Positions 14,452 through 23,869 are shown, numbered from the stretch's first letter. The stretch: 26,203 nucleotides of DNA from Paenibacillaceae bacterium (GCA_900766135.1 CAAFUF010000028.1:1-26203), one strand, 5' to 3'. The notes: a model not told the origin generated them from the sequence alone. Numbers and translations: made by a program.

Positions 14452-14702
14452 ATGATGTTTCTCTTTGTTTTTTCGACTGCGCTCAGAAACGATGAAACGC
14501 TTTCCAAGCAATCGCGCCCCTCCCTCTTGCACGATGTCTATCCGGAAACCGCGCTTCCCACGAACGTGAATCAATTCACATAACAGTGGAAAAAAATAGA
14601 TGCGGACCGTTTCCATTAGATACTAGGTAATTTGGCGCAAAAAAGCTGTACGCAAAATCACACAGCCTGAAAGATATGTCACGTTTTCTAAGGCGTCGCC
14701 TG
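14452..14702. other. Gene-free stretch upstream of the FMN-binding protein gene
   Basis: I see no convincing gene here. A short minus-strand frame of 61 codons (14431-14616) lacks a ribosome site, resembles nothing I know and overlaps the candidate promoter. A weak hairpin, GCTGT with ACAGC (14645-14666), followed on the minus strand by six T residues could be a secondary terminator for transcripts leaving the giant repeat gene. Confidence 0.4.
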
Positions 14703-14703
14703 A

Positions 14704-14736
14704 TTAAAACGGCCGCCGGAATGATCCGGCGGCCGT
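14704..14736 (-). terminator. Terminator of the giant repeat-protein gene
   Basis: A perfect 11-bp GC-rich stem (arms 14709-14719 and 14726-14736, six-base loop) is followed on the minus strand by TTTTAA. It lies 17 bases past the stop codon. Confidence 0.85.
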
Positions 14737-14752
14737 TGTCGCTGCGAACGTC

Positions 14753-17700
14753 CTACAGCGTATTGCCGATCGCGATCCACGTCACAAATCCGTAATTAAC
14801 GGTGCTATCCTTCAGCTTGGAGATCGTGATCACGGCCGATTCGGCCGATTGCTCTTTCAGCGAAGCGGAAAACGCGGCATGGTTGGTCATGGCAACGACC
14901 ACGTAGTTCGACGACGTGAACGGCGAATCGAAGCCGATCGTTACGGTCGTCTCCGCCTCATGATGCTTCAGCAGAAACGCGGCCATTCCGAATTGCAGTT
15001 CCGCCGGCTGCCCCGACAATGTTTGTACCGGTGCAAAGCTTAATTTCTCCACCCCGACAGAGCCCGGTTGCAGGTGGCGGGGGCCGACGGCCTCTTCGGC
15101 CAGTTGGCTGCTACCTACCGCTTCCGGTGCCAGGTGAACGTTTCTGACGGCTCCCTCCTGCAGATGATCCGCCCCAACCGCGCCCTCGGCCAACGCTTCG
15201 GCATCCACCGCGCCCGTCTGCAGATGCAACCGGCTGATGGCTGACGGCTGGATGTCTTCGCCGCCGACACCTTCCTCCGGCAGCAGGCCTTGATGCTGGA
15301 TCTCGGCGGACAAATGCCATACATTCACGGCTTCGAGGGAGATATGGTGAGCATTCACCGCCGAATCGCTAAGATGCCGGGACTCCACGCTATCGGCCGC
15401 CAAATTGGCCCCCTGTACAACGTTTTCGCCTAGGTGCCGGTTTTGCACCGCTCCATGAGCCAAGTGGCGGCCTTGGATGGTTCCGTCCGCCAAATGCAAA
15501 CTTTGCACGGATCCGGCCTGCAAATGGCCGCTGCCGACGACCTGCTCGCCCAGTGCCACGGCGTTCACCGCGCCGGCTTGCAGATGCTGGCTTGCAATGG
15601 ACGCCGGCTGCAGATCTTCCCCGCCGATGCCTTCTGCAGGCAACAGACCATGTTGCTGCAGCTCGGCAGACAAGTGCAAAACATTGACGGATTCGGAGGC
15701 GAGATGTCGAGCTTCAATCACGGCCTCCCCAAGATGCCGGGAGTCAATACTCCCGGCGGCCAAATGCCCGCCTTGCACGGCTCCTTCGCTTAAGTTCCGC
15801 CCTAGGACGGACGCATCGGCCAGATGGCGGCTCTGCACGGAACCGGCCTTCAGATGGCCGCTTCCAACCGTTTGCTCGCCCAGGGCGATGGCGTTTACCG
15901 CGCCGGCTTGCAGATGCCGGCTGGTAACGGACGCCGACTGCAGGTCCTCCTCGCCGATGCCGTCTGCCGGCAACAGGCCGTGTTGTTGCAGCTCGGCGGA
16001 CAGATGTCCTACATTCACGGCTTCGGGAGCAAGATGAGAGGCATCCACCACCGACTCCCCAAGGTGCCGGGACTCGATGCTGCCTTCGGCCAAATGCTCG
16101 CCCAGCACCGCGCCTTCGGTCAAATTCCGGCTTTGGACGGACGCATCGGCCAGATGGCGATTATACACAGAACCGCTCTGCAAGTGGCCGCTGCTGACCG
16201 CCTGCTCTCCCAGCGCTACGGCGTTCACCGCCCCGACTTGCAAATGCCGGTTTGTAATGGATCCCGGCTGAAGGGCCTCCCCGCTGATGCCGTCTGCAGG
16301 CAGCAGACCGCGTTGCTGCAGTTCATTGGACAGGTGCCGGACATTCACAGCTTCGGGAGCAAGATGGCCGGCATCCACCACCGCTTCCCCAAGGTGCCGG
16401 GACTCGACGCTGCCCTCGGCCAAATGCTCGCTCCGCACCGCACCTGCGGCCAAGTGCTGGCCTTGGACGGACGCCTCTGCCAGATGGCCGCTTTGCACCG
16501 CACCGGCCTGGAGATGAGCGCTGCCAACCGCCTGCTCTCCCAGCGCATCAACACCAACCGAACCCGCCTGCAGATGCCGGCTCGTGATCGATGCCGGCTG
16601 AAGGGATTCCCCGTCGACACCCGCGGCAGGCAGCAGCCCGCTTTGCCGCAGCGCCGGGGTCATATGTGCAGCGCTGATCGTTTCGGCGGCGATATGGTAA
16701 GAGCCGATCACCGCTACTCCCAGGTGGCGGTCCGTCACGCTGCCTTTGGCCAAATGTTCGCCCTGTACCGCATCTTCGGCCAAATGTCGGCTTTGGATCG
16801 CTTCATTCGCCAGATGGCTGCTCTGTACTGCACCATCCTGCAGATGCTTGCTGCCGACCACCTGCTCGCCTAACGCATCCGCACCGACTGCACCGGCTTG
16901 AAGATGCCGGCTTGCGATGGATGCCGGCTGAAGGACCTCCCCGGTGATGCCTGCTTCGGGAAGCACCCCGCTCTGCCGCAATTCGGCAGATAAATGCCCC
17001 GCATCGATCGTCTCGGGGGCAATATGGCGGGAGCGGATTACGGCTTCACCGAGGTGGTGTTCCGTCACGCCGCCCTTAGCCAAATGCACGCTCTGTACCG
17101 CATCCTTGACCAAATGCTGGCTTAGGATCGCCCCATTTGCCAGATGACCGCTTTGCACCGCACCGGCCTGAAGATGCGTACTGCCGACCACCTGCTCGCC
17201 CAGTGCTTCAGGACCGACCGCGCCAGCCTGAAGATGCCGGCTTGCGATGGATGCGGGCTGCAGGTCCTCCCCGCTGACGCCTTCCTCGGGCAACACTCCG
17301 CTTTGCCGCAGGGCGGCGGACAAATGCCCGGCATCGATCGCCTCGGCGGCGATATGACGTGAATCCACCTCAGCCCCGCCGAGATGGCGTCCCGTCACGC
17401 TGCCTTCGGCCAAATGTGCGCCATGCACCGCCCCTTCGGCCAGATGGCTGGCCTGCACGGCGCCTTCCGCCAGCGCATCGGGCCCGACGGCACCGGGGAC
17501 CAAATGCCCGGCGTCCACGGCTTGCGCCGCCAGCTTCGGCCCGGTTACGCTGCTCACCGCCAGCTTCGCGGCCGTCACCGCCAGATCGCCAAGCTTATCC
17601 GTCGTTACGCTTTCCGGCGACAGCTTCAAGCTGGTGACGGCATAATCTTGGAGATGCGGCGAGAAAACGACGCCCACGCCTAAGTGCTCCTCCCGAACGG

Positions 17701-19342
17701 CACCGGCTCCGATCTGCCCGCGGTTGACGGAGCCGGTCGCCAGATGCCGGGTTTGCACGATGCCCAGTCCCAGATGCTCCGCCGTGATCTGTTGTGCTCC
17801 GATGGCCGCCTCCGTCACCGCGCCCGGAGCGATCGCCCGGCTCGTCACGCTGAATTTGGCCAGTTTCTCGGCCGTAACGCTATCCGGCTGCAGATGATCC
17901 GCCGAAACGGCCTCATCCGCCAGATGATCCGCCGTGACCTCGGCGTACGCCAGCTTCTCCCGGGTGACCGCCGCATCGGCCAGATGCCATTCCTGCACCG
18001 CCTCCGGTACAAGATGGCCGCTTTGCACCGCCCCTTCGGTCAGGTGCAGGCCCGTAACCGCCCCCCGGGCGAGCTGCGACGATTGGACGGCACCTTTGGC
18101 CAGATGCCGGGTCAATACGGCCTCGTCGGCGATTTTCCCCGGCAGCACGCTTTGATCGGCGATTTTGGACGAGGTCACCGCCTGTTCGATGATATGCGAC
18201 GTTCCCACGGATTGATCGGCCAGCTTCGTGGAGGGAATCGACTTATCGGCAAGGTGGCGCGCTTTGATTTCCCTGTCGGCGATATGCTCCTGTCCGATGC
18301 TGCCCGGCTGGACATGCTCGCTGCCAACCGCCCCTGGCGCAAGATGACGGGATTCAACCACCGCCCCGCTCAAATGGGTCGACGTGACGCTCCCTTCCTG
18401 AATCTGCTCCGCCCCGACGCTGGACCAGGCCAGCAGTTCCCGGCCGATTAAACCGGGTGCCAGATGGCGCGTATTAATGACCTGATCCGCCAAATGGCGG
18501 CTTTCCACCGTACCTTCCGCCAATTTATCCCCCGTCACGGAGCGATCTCGCAGCTTGGATGTCGTCACGGAGGCGTCCCCCAGCTTGGAAGTATCGACCG
18601 CCCCGTTGGCCAAATGCTGCGCACTCACGGCCCCGCTGCGGATTTTATCCCCTGTTACAGCCTGGTCCTGCAACAGCTCGGCCGTCACGATCCATTCCGA
18701 CAGATGGCGGCTCTCCACCGCCCCCTCCGCCAGCTTCTCCCCGGTGATCACCCGATCGGCCAGCTTCTCCGGAGTAATGCTGCCGTCTGCCAGCTTCTCC
18801 CCGCCAATGGAGTGATCCCGGATCATCCGTCCTTCGATCGAGCCGTCCACCAGATGGCTGCCGTTCACCGAGGAAGGAGCGATCTTGGAAGAGGTCACCG
18901 CGCGGTCGGCCAGCTTGATGTTCTCCACGGCATAATCGGCAATCCAAGCCGTGTCGATCGTTCCCCGCATGATCCGCGAAGCATCGATCGTGAACGGGGC
19001 GATTTTCTCTCGGGTTACCGCTTCGTCAATGATATCGTCGGTATAAATAATGCCTTGCTCCTCTTGGTGCGGTGCGGTTTTTTCATTCAGCAGTTCCTGC
19101 AGGGCCCGAGTTCCCTCTTCAAGCATAGGCTCGGGTCCCGCCTCGAACTTTGCCGCCGCACTCTCCTCGCCCTGTTCCGGCAGTACGGGCACTGCGGTTT
19201 CATGGAGACGTATCTCCTTGTCCCCGGCCGGCAGCGAAGCCTTCCGTTCCTCCAACAGCGTTAATTCGTTGATTTCCGGGTTATCTACATAATACAGCGA
19301 TTTCCTCGGTCTACTGGGTTTCGCTGGTTTTTGTCTTTTCAA
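14753..19342 (-). CDS. Giant decapeptide-repeat protein with WIAG-type C-terminal domain
   Basis: The protein is about 1,529 residues. A basic N-terminus (LKRQKPAKPSRPRKSLYY) with no signal peptide or membrane segment is followed by about 100 ordinary residues, then about 130 decapeptides of the form xLAxGAVxSxH or xKLADxSVTxx. The C-terminal about 95 residues are non-repetitive and end in VTWIAIGNTL. I recognise this as the WIAG-tail arrangement of Paenibacillus and relatives; its function is unknown to me. In the C-terminal half, decapeptides form 110-residue super-repeats marked by GLLPADGI. I chose the TTG at 19342 because AAAGGAGAGG lies seven bases before it, and the ATG at 19387 falls inside the promoter. 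The regular hydrophobic spacing suggests a beta-solenoid or fibre, and the SigK-like promoter suggests the spore surface. Confidence 0.85.
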   Translation of the reverse strand: MKRQKPAKPSRPRKSLYYVDNPEINELTLLEERKASLPAGDKEIRLHETAVPVLPEQGEESAAAKFEAGPEPMLEEGTRALQELLNEKTAPHQEEQGIIYTDDIIDEAVTREKIAPFTIDASRIMRGTIDTAWIADYAVENIKLADRAVTSSKIAPSSVNGSHLVDGSIEGRMIRDHSIGGEKLADGSITPEKLADRVITGEKLAEGAVESRHLSEWIVTAELLQDQAVTGDKIRSGAVSAQHLANGAVDTSKLGDASVTTSKLRDRSVTGDKLAEGTVESRHLADQVINTRHLAPGLIGRELLAWSSVGAEQIQEGSVTSTHLSGAVVESRHLAPGAVGSEHVQPGSIGQEHIADREIKARHLADKSIPSTKLADQSVGTSHIIEQAVTSSKIADQSVLPGKIADEAVLTRHLAKGAVQSSQLARGAVTGLHLTEGAVQSGHLVPEAVQEWHLADAAVTREKLAYAEVTADHLADEAVSADHLQPDSVTAEKLAKFSVTSRAIAPGAVTEAAIGAQQITAEHLGLGIVQTRHLATGSVNRGQIGAGAVREEHLGVGVVFSPHLQDYAVTSLKLSPESVTTDKLGDLAVTAAKLAVSSVTGPKLAAQAVDAGHLVPGAVGPDALAEGAVQASHLAEGAVHGAHLAEGSVTGRHLGGAEVDSRHIAAEAIDAGHLSAALRQSGVLPEEGVSGEDLQPASIASRHLQAGAVGPEALGEQVVGSTHLQAGAVQSGHLANGAILSQHLVKDAVQSVHLAKGGVTEHHLGEAVIRSRHIAPETIDAGHLSAELRQSGVLPEAGITGEVLQPASIASRHLQAGAVGADALGEQVVGSKHLQDGAVQSSHLANEAIQSRHLAEDAVQGEHLAKGSVTDRHLGVAVIGSYHIAAETISAAHMTPALRQSGLLPAAGVDGESLQPASITSRHLQAGSVGVDALGEQAVGSAHLQAGAVQSGHLAEASVQGQHLAAGAVRSEHLAEGSVESRHLGEAVVDAGHLAPEAVNVRHLSNELQQRGLLPADGISGEALQPGSITNRHLQVGAVNAVALGEQAVSSGHLQSGSVYNRHLADASVQSRNLTEGAVLGEHLAEGSIESRHLGESVVDASHLAPEAVNVGHLSAELQQHGLLPADGIGEEDLQSASVTSRHLQAGAVNAIALGEQTVGSGHLKAGSVQSRHLADASVLGRNLSEGAVQGGHLAAGSIDSRHLGEAVIEARHLASESVNVLHLSAELQQHGLLPAEGIGGEDLQPASIASQHLQAGAVNAVALGEQVVGSGHLQAGSVQSLHLADGTIQGRHLAHGAVQNRHLGENVVQGANLAADSVESRHLSDSAVNAHHISLEAVNVWHLSAEIQHQGLLPEEGVGGEDIQPSAISRLHLQTGAVDAEALAEGAVGADHLQEGAVRNVHLAPEAVGSSQLAEEAVGPRHLQPGSVGVEKLSFAPVQTLSGQPAELQFGMAAFLLKHHEAETTVTIGFDSPFTSSNYVVVAMTNHAAFSASLKEQSAESAVITISKLKDSTVNYGFVTWIAIGNTL
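15279..17300 (-). repeat. 330-bp coding super-repeats (11 decapeptides each)
   Basis: The segment encoding the GLLP marker recurs at 15279, 15639, 15969, 16299, 16629, 16959 and 17289. The spacing is 330 bases six times in a row... except the last protein unit (15279 to 15639), which is 360 bases because it has one extra decapeptide. Each unit keeps the same internal order of decapeptides, so the array grew by duplication of an 11-repeat block rather than of single repeats. Intervals are 360, then 330 five times. Confidence 0.85.
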
Positions 19343-19381
19343 GAGCCGCCCTCTCCTTTGCCAAAAGTTAACCATCTTCGG

Positions 19382-19409
19382 TATCATATGCGGGCGTTTA
19401 GGCTCTTGT
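19382..19409 (-). promoter_or_regulatory. SigK-like (late mother-cell sporulation) promoter
   Basis: On the minus strand the sequence CATATGATA (19382-19390) fits the SigK -10 consensus CATAnnnTA exactly, and AC at 19408-19409 lies 17 bases upstream, as the SigK -35 requires. The predicted start of transcription falls just before the AAAGGAGAGG site and TTG start. The match is seen directly; use by SigK is inferred, and a short consensus like this can occur by chance. Confidence 0.5.
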
Positions 19410-19574
19410 CACAACGCTTTTGGGGCGAACTCGGGCAGCGATCCGGCCCCTGGAAAAGATGAAATGGATCCGCTTGTTTTCTACCGTTTTTTACCCACCC
19501 ACCTCGCGGTACAATAGCCTTGTGCGTAAACACGCCATAATCGACTACGCTGATGACCTGGAGGCAACCGAACC

Positions 19575-20803
19575 ATGGAAACCGATCTAGCTATGACCAA
19601 CGCCCAATCCGCTCCAAACCTGCGCCATCGCCGCTCCTTTGCGATCATATTGACCAGCGTGGTGCTGCTCACCTTCGGGGGGAAGTTGTACGAAATCATT
19701 CTTCCGCTGATGATTTACGATATCACCCATTCTTCCGTGGCCATGTCCACCATGAAAACCGCGGAGCTGCTGCCCAATTTCTTCTTCGCCATCTTCATCG
19801 GTGTCTTCGTGGACCGCGTTAACAAAAAACGCTGGGTCCTATGGATGATCGGACTTCAGGCCCTCCTGCTCCTGGCCTTCGCCTTCTTGTTTCGGAGCGG
19901 GGTCCACATGCTGCCGGTCTATTATGCGATCGGATTCTTGCTGATGACGCTGAGTTACGGGTATTTCAACGCCGAAGTCAGCCTCATTAAGCTGAGCGTC
20001 CCGAACCAAGAGTTAACGGCCGCCAATGCCAAGCTGAGCTTCGCCGAAACCTTCGTGGGCATTATGGGCCCGCCTTGTCCGGCCTGATCCTGATGTTGTC
20101 CGACGTCTCCGACGGCCTGCTCATCACGTCGGCCTGTTACCTGATCTGCATGGGATTGTTTACAAAGCTGAATTTGGCCGGGGAAAAAGAAACCCCGCGG
20201 CAAACCAAGTTCGCCGCGGAGTTTCTGGAGGGGTGGCACGCTTTTTGCGCCAATAAGCTGCTTAGGATGATGACGGTATTCGTCGTTTTTCTGAACTGCA
20301 CCTACACCGTGATCAACACCACGGCGATCTACTTCGCCAAGGACGACCTGCGGTTGTCCTCGTCCCTGCTGGCCGTCGTACTCTCCGCTTCGGGAGCCGG
20401 CGGTCTGGCTGGAAGCCTGCTTTTGAGCAAGTTAAGACAGGCCTGGGGGTTAGGTAAAGTATTTGGGGCCTCGATCCTGTTGAACGCGCTGGCTTATTTT
20501 CTGCTGTTTCTCACGGATGGCCTTGTTATGTTTACCGCCGCCCTGTTCTTATGCGGATTTGCCGCCACCTTGTATAGCGTATCGGTGTACGCGTTCCGTC
20601 AGGAGCAGACGCCGGCTCCGTTGATGGGCCGGATCACCGGAATCACCGGGACCTGCTTCCGCATCGGCATGCCGATCGCCGTCTACGCCTCCGGCTGGGT
20701 GATCGCCTGGTGGGGCGCAAGCGTCATTTTTATGGCTTGCGCGGTATGGAATCTGGTCGCGTTGGCCGTTTACGTGCGGACCCGTCTGTGGAAGGTTCAG
20801 TGA
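19575..20803 (+). pseudogene. MFS transporter, interrupted by a single-base frameshift
   Basis: The first frame (19575-20087) encodes about six membrane segments of a major facilitator protein, including the loop 2-3 motif GVFVDRVNKKR. The second (entering from about 20075 to 20803) encodes the C-terminal six. They join smoothly if one G is restored near 20073: the text reads GGGCCCGCCTTGTCC, where GGGCCCGGCCTTGTCC would give GIMGPALSGLIL. The restored protein would be 409 residues, the normal MFS length, so this is a recent mutation or a sequencing error. The start is ATG at 19575 with TGGAGG upstream. The family likeness is to multidrug-type exporters. The substrate is unknown, and it converges on the GH127 gene. 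Confidence 0.85.
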
Positions 20804-20847
20804 CCTCCCCGTTGAACCGGATGCCGGAGAACCGCAACCTATCATTT

Positions 20848-22821
20848 TTACCGCTCGCGCACCCACACCGTCATTTCCCCTTCGCCGCGGTTGGCCCAGG
20901 CATAATACGGGATGAACTTGACCGCCGCCGTTTGCTCCGACAGGTGCGCCGACGGACTGTACAATCCGCCGTCCCAGTCCGGCCCGGCGAGGCGGACTGC
21001 CTCAGCCTGTACGGTGACGACGCCGCCAAGCAGATCGGCCTCGCGTTCGGCCCGAAGCTCCGCCTCCCGCGGCAGGACCAGTTCATGCAGGTTCGCGCCA
21101 TTGTCGGCCTCCTCCAGGCAATAAACAAGGGGACCGCGTTGCAGGGCGACTTTCCCGGCGTTCCCCCGCACGAGCGGGTGGCTGTACATGCGCGTCACCG
21201 GCATCGCCAGCTTGAGTTCCACGACGTCCCCCGCACTCCATTCCCGCTGCAGCCGGATATAGCCGTCCTGGAGCAACGCCCCGTCTAGTGCCATTTTTTC
21301 TCCATTCACCTCGAGGCCCGCTTCCGGGCACCAATCCGGCAGCCGCAGCGCCAGCGTAAAGCGGCCTTCTCCTTCCGGCTGCACCTCAAAACGCACGGTA
21401 CCGTCCCATGGGTAGTTGGTCGTTTGCGTCAGCTTCACTTTGCCGCCGCTGGTCTGCAATTCGGCTTCCCCGCCGATATAGAGATGGGTATATACCGTGT
21501 CGCCTTGGACCGTATAAATGTATTCGCCCAGCGAAGCCAGAAGACGGGCGATATTCGGCGGGCAGCAGGCGCAGCCGAACCATTCCTGGCGAACCGGCTT
21601 AATATGGTCGTATTTGTGATTCGCGCCTCCGCAAGCCTTCGGATCCACCTCCAACGGATTCACGTAGAAGAAATGCTTGCCGTCCCGGGCCATCCCGCCG
21701 ACGACGGTATTGTACAAGGCCCGCTCCATGACGTCGGCGTACCTCGACTCCGGCGAGATCCGCAGCATCCGTTGGGCGAAGAAGATCAACCCGATCGAAG
21801 CGCAAGTCTCCGCATATACCGTATCGTTCGGCAGGTCGTAATCGAACGAGAACGCCTCGCCTTGCGGCATGGAGCCCACCCCGCCGGTGATGTACATCTG
21901 TTTGCCCGCGATGTTGTCCCAGAGCTTGCGGCAGGCGGCCAACAGCGACTCGTCCCCGGTCAGCGCCGCCACGTCGGCCATCCCCGTCAACATGTACAGC
22001 AGCCGAACCGCATGACCCACGGCCGTCTCCTGTTCCCGCACCGGCAGATGCGCCTGGTGGTAAGCGAGGTCGACGTGCTCGCTGCTCCCCGGCCAGTGCG
22101 TTTTGCCGCCCCGCCGCTTCAGCTCCTCCTCGAAAAAGTACGGCTTCTGTCCCCGCTGATCGAGGAAATAGCGGCTTAGGCGCAAATAGCGCTCCTGTCC
22201 GGTCGCCTCGTACAGCTTCACGAGCGCCAGCTCAATTTCCTGATGGCCGTCATAACCAGGCAACTTGCCGGGTTCCGTGCCAAACACGCCGTCGATGTAA
22301 TCCGCGAACTTCGCGACCACGTCCAGCAGCTTTCTTTTCCCCGTGGCCTGGTAATAGGCGACTCCCGCTTCGATCAAATGTCCCGCGCAATACAGCTCAT
22401 GGCATTCCGTCAGGTTCGTCCAGCGCTTGTCCGGCTCCTTCAGGATGAAATACGTGTTCAAATACCCGTCTTCCCGCTGGGCCATGGCAATGGTATCGAT
22501 CAACCCGTCGGCAATGGCCGCCAGCTCCGGGTTTGCATCCGCTTCCAAAAGATAAGCCGCCGCCTCCAGCCATTTGGCCAAATCGCTGTCCTGGAACACC
22601 AACCCGTAAAATTCGCCTTGGGCCAGACCCGCGGCAATCTGGAAGTTGCGTACCGCACCGCTGGGTTCCGCCCCTTTCACCCGGTCGTTTAATGCCTCCC
22701 ATTGATAAGGAACGACCACATCCTTAACCAATTTGATATAGTAACTCCAAAACTCGTCGCGGATTCTTACCCGGTTCAGCGCAACCCGCTCGGAACGCGG
22801 CAAATGCCCGGCCATGTTCAT
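20848..22821 (-). CDS. Glycoside hydrolase family 127, probable beta-L-arabinofuranosidase
   Basis: This 657-residue protein matches GH127 (formerly DUF1680), whose model enzyme is Bifidobacterium HypBA1 (658 residues). It should release L-arabinose from beta-L-arabinofuranosides by a zinc-assisted cysteine nucleophile. The catalytic set is present: E322 (MPQGEAF), E338 and C340 (VYAETCA), and C419 and C420 in GCACCPPN, where C419 corresponds to the nucleophile. An (alpha/alpha)6 barrel precedes C-terminal beta-sandwiches. No signal peptide is visible, so the enzyme is cytoplasmic and acts on imported oligosaccharides. The start is ATG at 22821 behind AAGGAGG; an ATG two codons later is also possible. 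A divergent AraC regulator probably controls it. No transporter gene lies beside it. Confidence 0.93.
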   Translation of the reverse strand: MNMAGHLPRSERVALNRVRIRDEFWSYYIKLVKDVVVPYQWEALNDRVKGAEPSGAVRNFQIAAGLAQGEFYGLVFQDSDLAKWLEAAAYLLEADANPELAAIADGLIDTIAMAQREDGYLNTYFILKEPDKRWTNLTECHELYCAGHLIEAGVAYYQATGKRKLLDVVAKFADYIDGVFGTEPGKLPGYDGHQEIELALVKLYEATGQERYLRLSRYFLDQRGQKPYFFEEELKRRGGKTHWPGSSEHVDLAYHQAHLPVREQETAVGHAVRLLYMLTGMADVAALTGDESLLAACRKLWDNIAGKQMYITGGVGSMPQGEAFSFDYDLPNDTVYAETCASIGLIFFAQRMLRISPESRYADVMERALYNTVVGGMARDGKHFFYVNPLEVDPKACGGANHKYDHIKPVRQEWFGCACCPPNIARLLASLGEYIYTVQGDTVYTHLYIGGEAELQTSGGKVKLTQTTNYPWDGTVRFEVQPEGEGRFTLALRLPDWCPEAGLEVNGEKMALDGALLQDGYIRLQREWSAGDVVELKLAMPVTRMYSHPLVRGNAGKVALQRGPLVYCLEEADNGANLHELVLPREAELRAEREADLLGGVVTVQAEAVRLAGPDWDGGLYSPSAHLSEQTAAVKFIPYYAWANRGEGEMTVWVRER

Positions 22822-22863
22822 CGCAAAGCGTCCTCCTTCTTTTTCGAAAAATCATACTGACAA

Positions 22864-22880
22864 ATCTCATTTTATCTCAT
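22864..22880. promoter_or_regulatory. Direct repeats in the GH127/AraC divergent promoter
   Basis: ATCTCAT occurs at 22864-22870 and again at 22874-22880, exactly one helical turn apart, in the 133-base AT-rich region between the two divergent starts. Tandem half-sites on one face of the helix suit an AraC-type protein. This is a suggestion from position and spacing only. Confidence 0.35.
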
Positions 22881-22919
22881 ATATTTAGATCAAAATACGA
22901 ATTCCATTAACCTCAAAGT

Positions 22920-22925
22920 TATAAT
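22920..22925 (+). promoter_or_regulatory. -10 box of the AraC-type gene
   Basis: TATAAT lies about 30 bases before the TTG start at 22955. The -35 region is poor, as is common for activated promoters. Confidence 0.45.
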
Positions 22926-22954
22926 ATTTCACACTCAAAACGGAGGGGATTGCA

Positions 22955-23836
22955 TTGTCAAAACCGACGGATCTGGTGCAGCTTACGGCCCCGCCCTTGC
23001 CCTATTTTCTCGAGTGCGGGCATTCCGTGTACCAGCCTGGAGATGAGCATCCCAATCGGCGGAATATCGGCATTTTCGATTGGATCGCGGTGGAGTCCGG
23101 GACGTTATTCCTCGGTGAGGCCGGACAAGCCTGGAGCCTGGGAGCGGGCCAATCGCTGCTGCTGCTGCCCGATCGGCATCATTACGCGGTGAAGCCTTGC
23201 GAGGAGCCCACGGCTTTTTACTGGCTGCATTTTCATACGGTCTGCGCGTGGCAGCAGGTCCCCGCGGAGGAAGCGGATCACCGTTACCCCGACGCGGACG
23301 AGCATTACGGCCGCTTCCTGGCTTCGCCGTATTCTCTGCAGCTCCCCAAAGCGTGGGACCTCCCCTCTCCCGACCAGACGTTCCGCTTGTTCCGGCAGCT
23401 GCTGGAAAGCCTGGGGGAACGCCAATCCCGGGCGTTTTGGAACCGGCAGCAGCGGTTTGAGGAGCTGCTCCGCGCGATGGACCTCCGGCAGCTGGAATCG
23501 CACGCTTCACCGGTAGTTACCGTTGCGGAGAAGGCCGAAGCCTACATCAAAAGCAATTACCGCTCGGAGCTGAACAGCAGCCAAATGGCCGATGCGCTGC
23601 ATTACCACTACAACTACATTACCCGCTGCATGAAGCAGGTGTACGGCATGACGCCCAACGACTACCTGCTGCACTACCGGTTGGAGCAAGCCAAGCTGCT
23701 GCTGCTCAAGACGGAGTGGCCGATCGCGAACATTGCGGCCTACGTCGGCTTCAACAGCACCCCGTATTTCTCCAACCGGTTTGCGCTCAAGAACGGCTGC
23801 TCGCCCCGCGCGTTCCGCAAGCAATTTACCTCTTGA
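22955..23836 (+). CDS. AraC-family transcriptional regulator (cupin sensor plus HTH)
   Basis: This 293-residue regulator has an N-terminal AraC-binding cupin (residues about 20-95; GIFDWIAVESGTLFLGEAGQ and LLLLPDRHHYAVKP), a linker, and a C-terminal pair of helix-turn-helix motifs. The first HTH is SSQMADALHYHYNYITRCMK, and the second is PIANIAAYVGFNSTPYFSNR, ending in the typical GCSPRAFRKQF. Length and order are normal for sugar-responsive activators. The start is TTG at 22955, selected because GGAGGGG lies six bases upstream; no other in-frame start has a ribosome site. It is divergent from the GH127 gene with a shared 133-base promoter region and so probably activates it in response to an arabinose-containing sugar. 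The ligand is not shown by the sequence. Confidence 0.93.
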   Translation: MSKPTDLVQLTAPPLPYFLECGHSVYQPGDEHPNRRNIGIFDWIAVESGTLFLGEAGQAWSLGAGQSLLLLPDRHHYAVKPCEEPTAFYWLHFHTVCAWQQVPAEEADHRYPDADEHYGRFLASPYSLQLPKAWDLPSPDQTFRLFRQLLESLGERQSRAFWNRQQRFEELLRAMDLRQLESHASPVVTVAEKAEAYIKSNYRSELNSSQMADALHYHYNYITRCMKQVYGMTPNDYLLHYRLEQAKLLLLKTEWPIANIAAYVGFNSTPYFSNRFALKNGCSPRAFRKQFTS

Positions 23837-23869
23837 GGAGGGTCCGAGGGCTATACGATGGGGGTTACG

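Noticed and set aside
14431..14616. 61-codon minus-strand gene upstream of the FMN-binding protein
   Set aside because: It has no ribosome site and no family, and it overlaps the candidate promoter of the next gene.
15824..16873. Long plus-strand open frames opposite the giant repeat gene
   Set aside because: Their repetitive sequence is the complement of the decapeptide repeats. The minus-strand frame is continuous over 4.6 kb with a ribosome site, promoter and terminator.
20794..20818. Hairpin between the convergent MFS and GH127 genes as a terminator
   Set aside because: GGTTCA and TGAACC can pair, but the loop is 13 bases and no T run follows in either direction.
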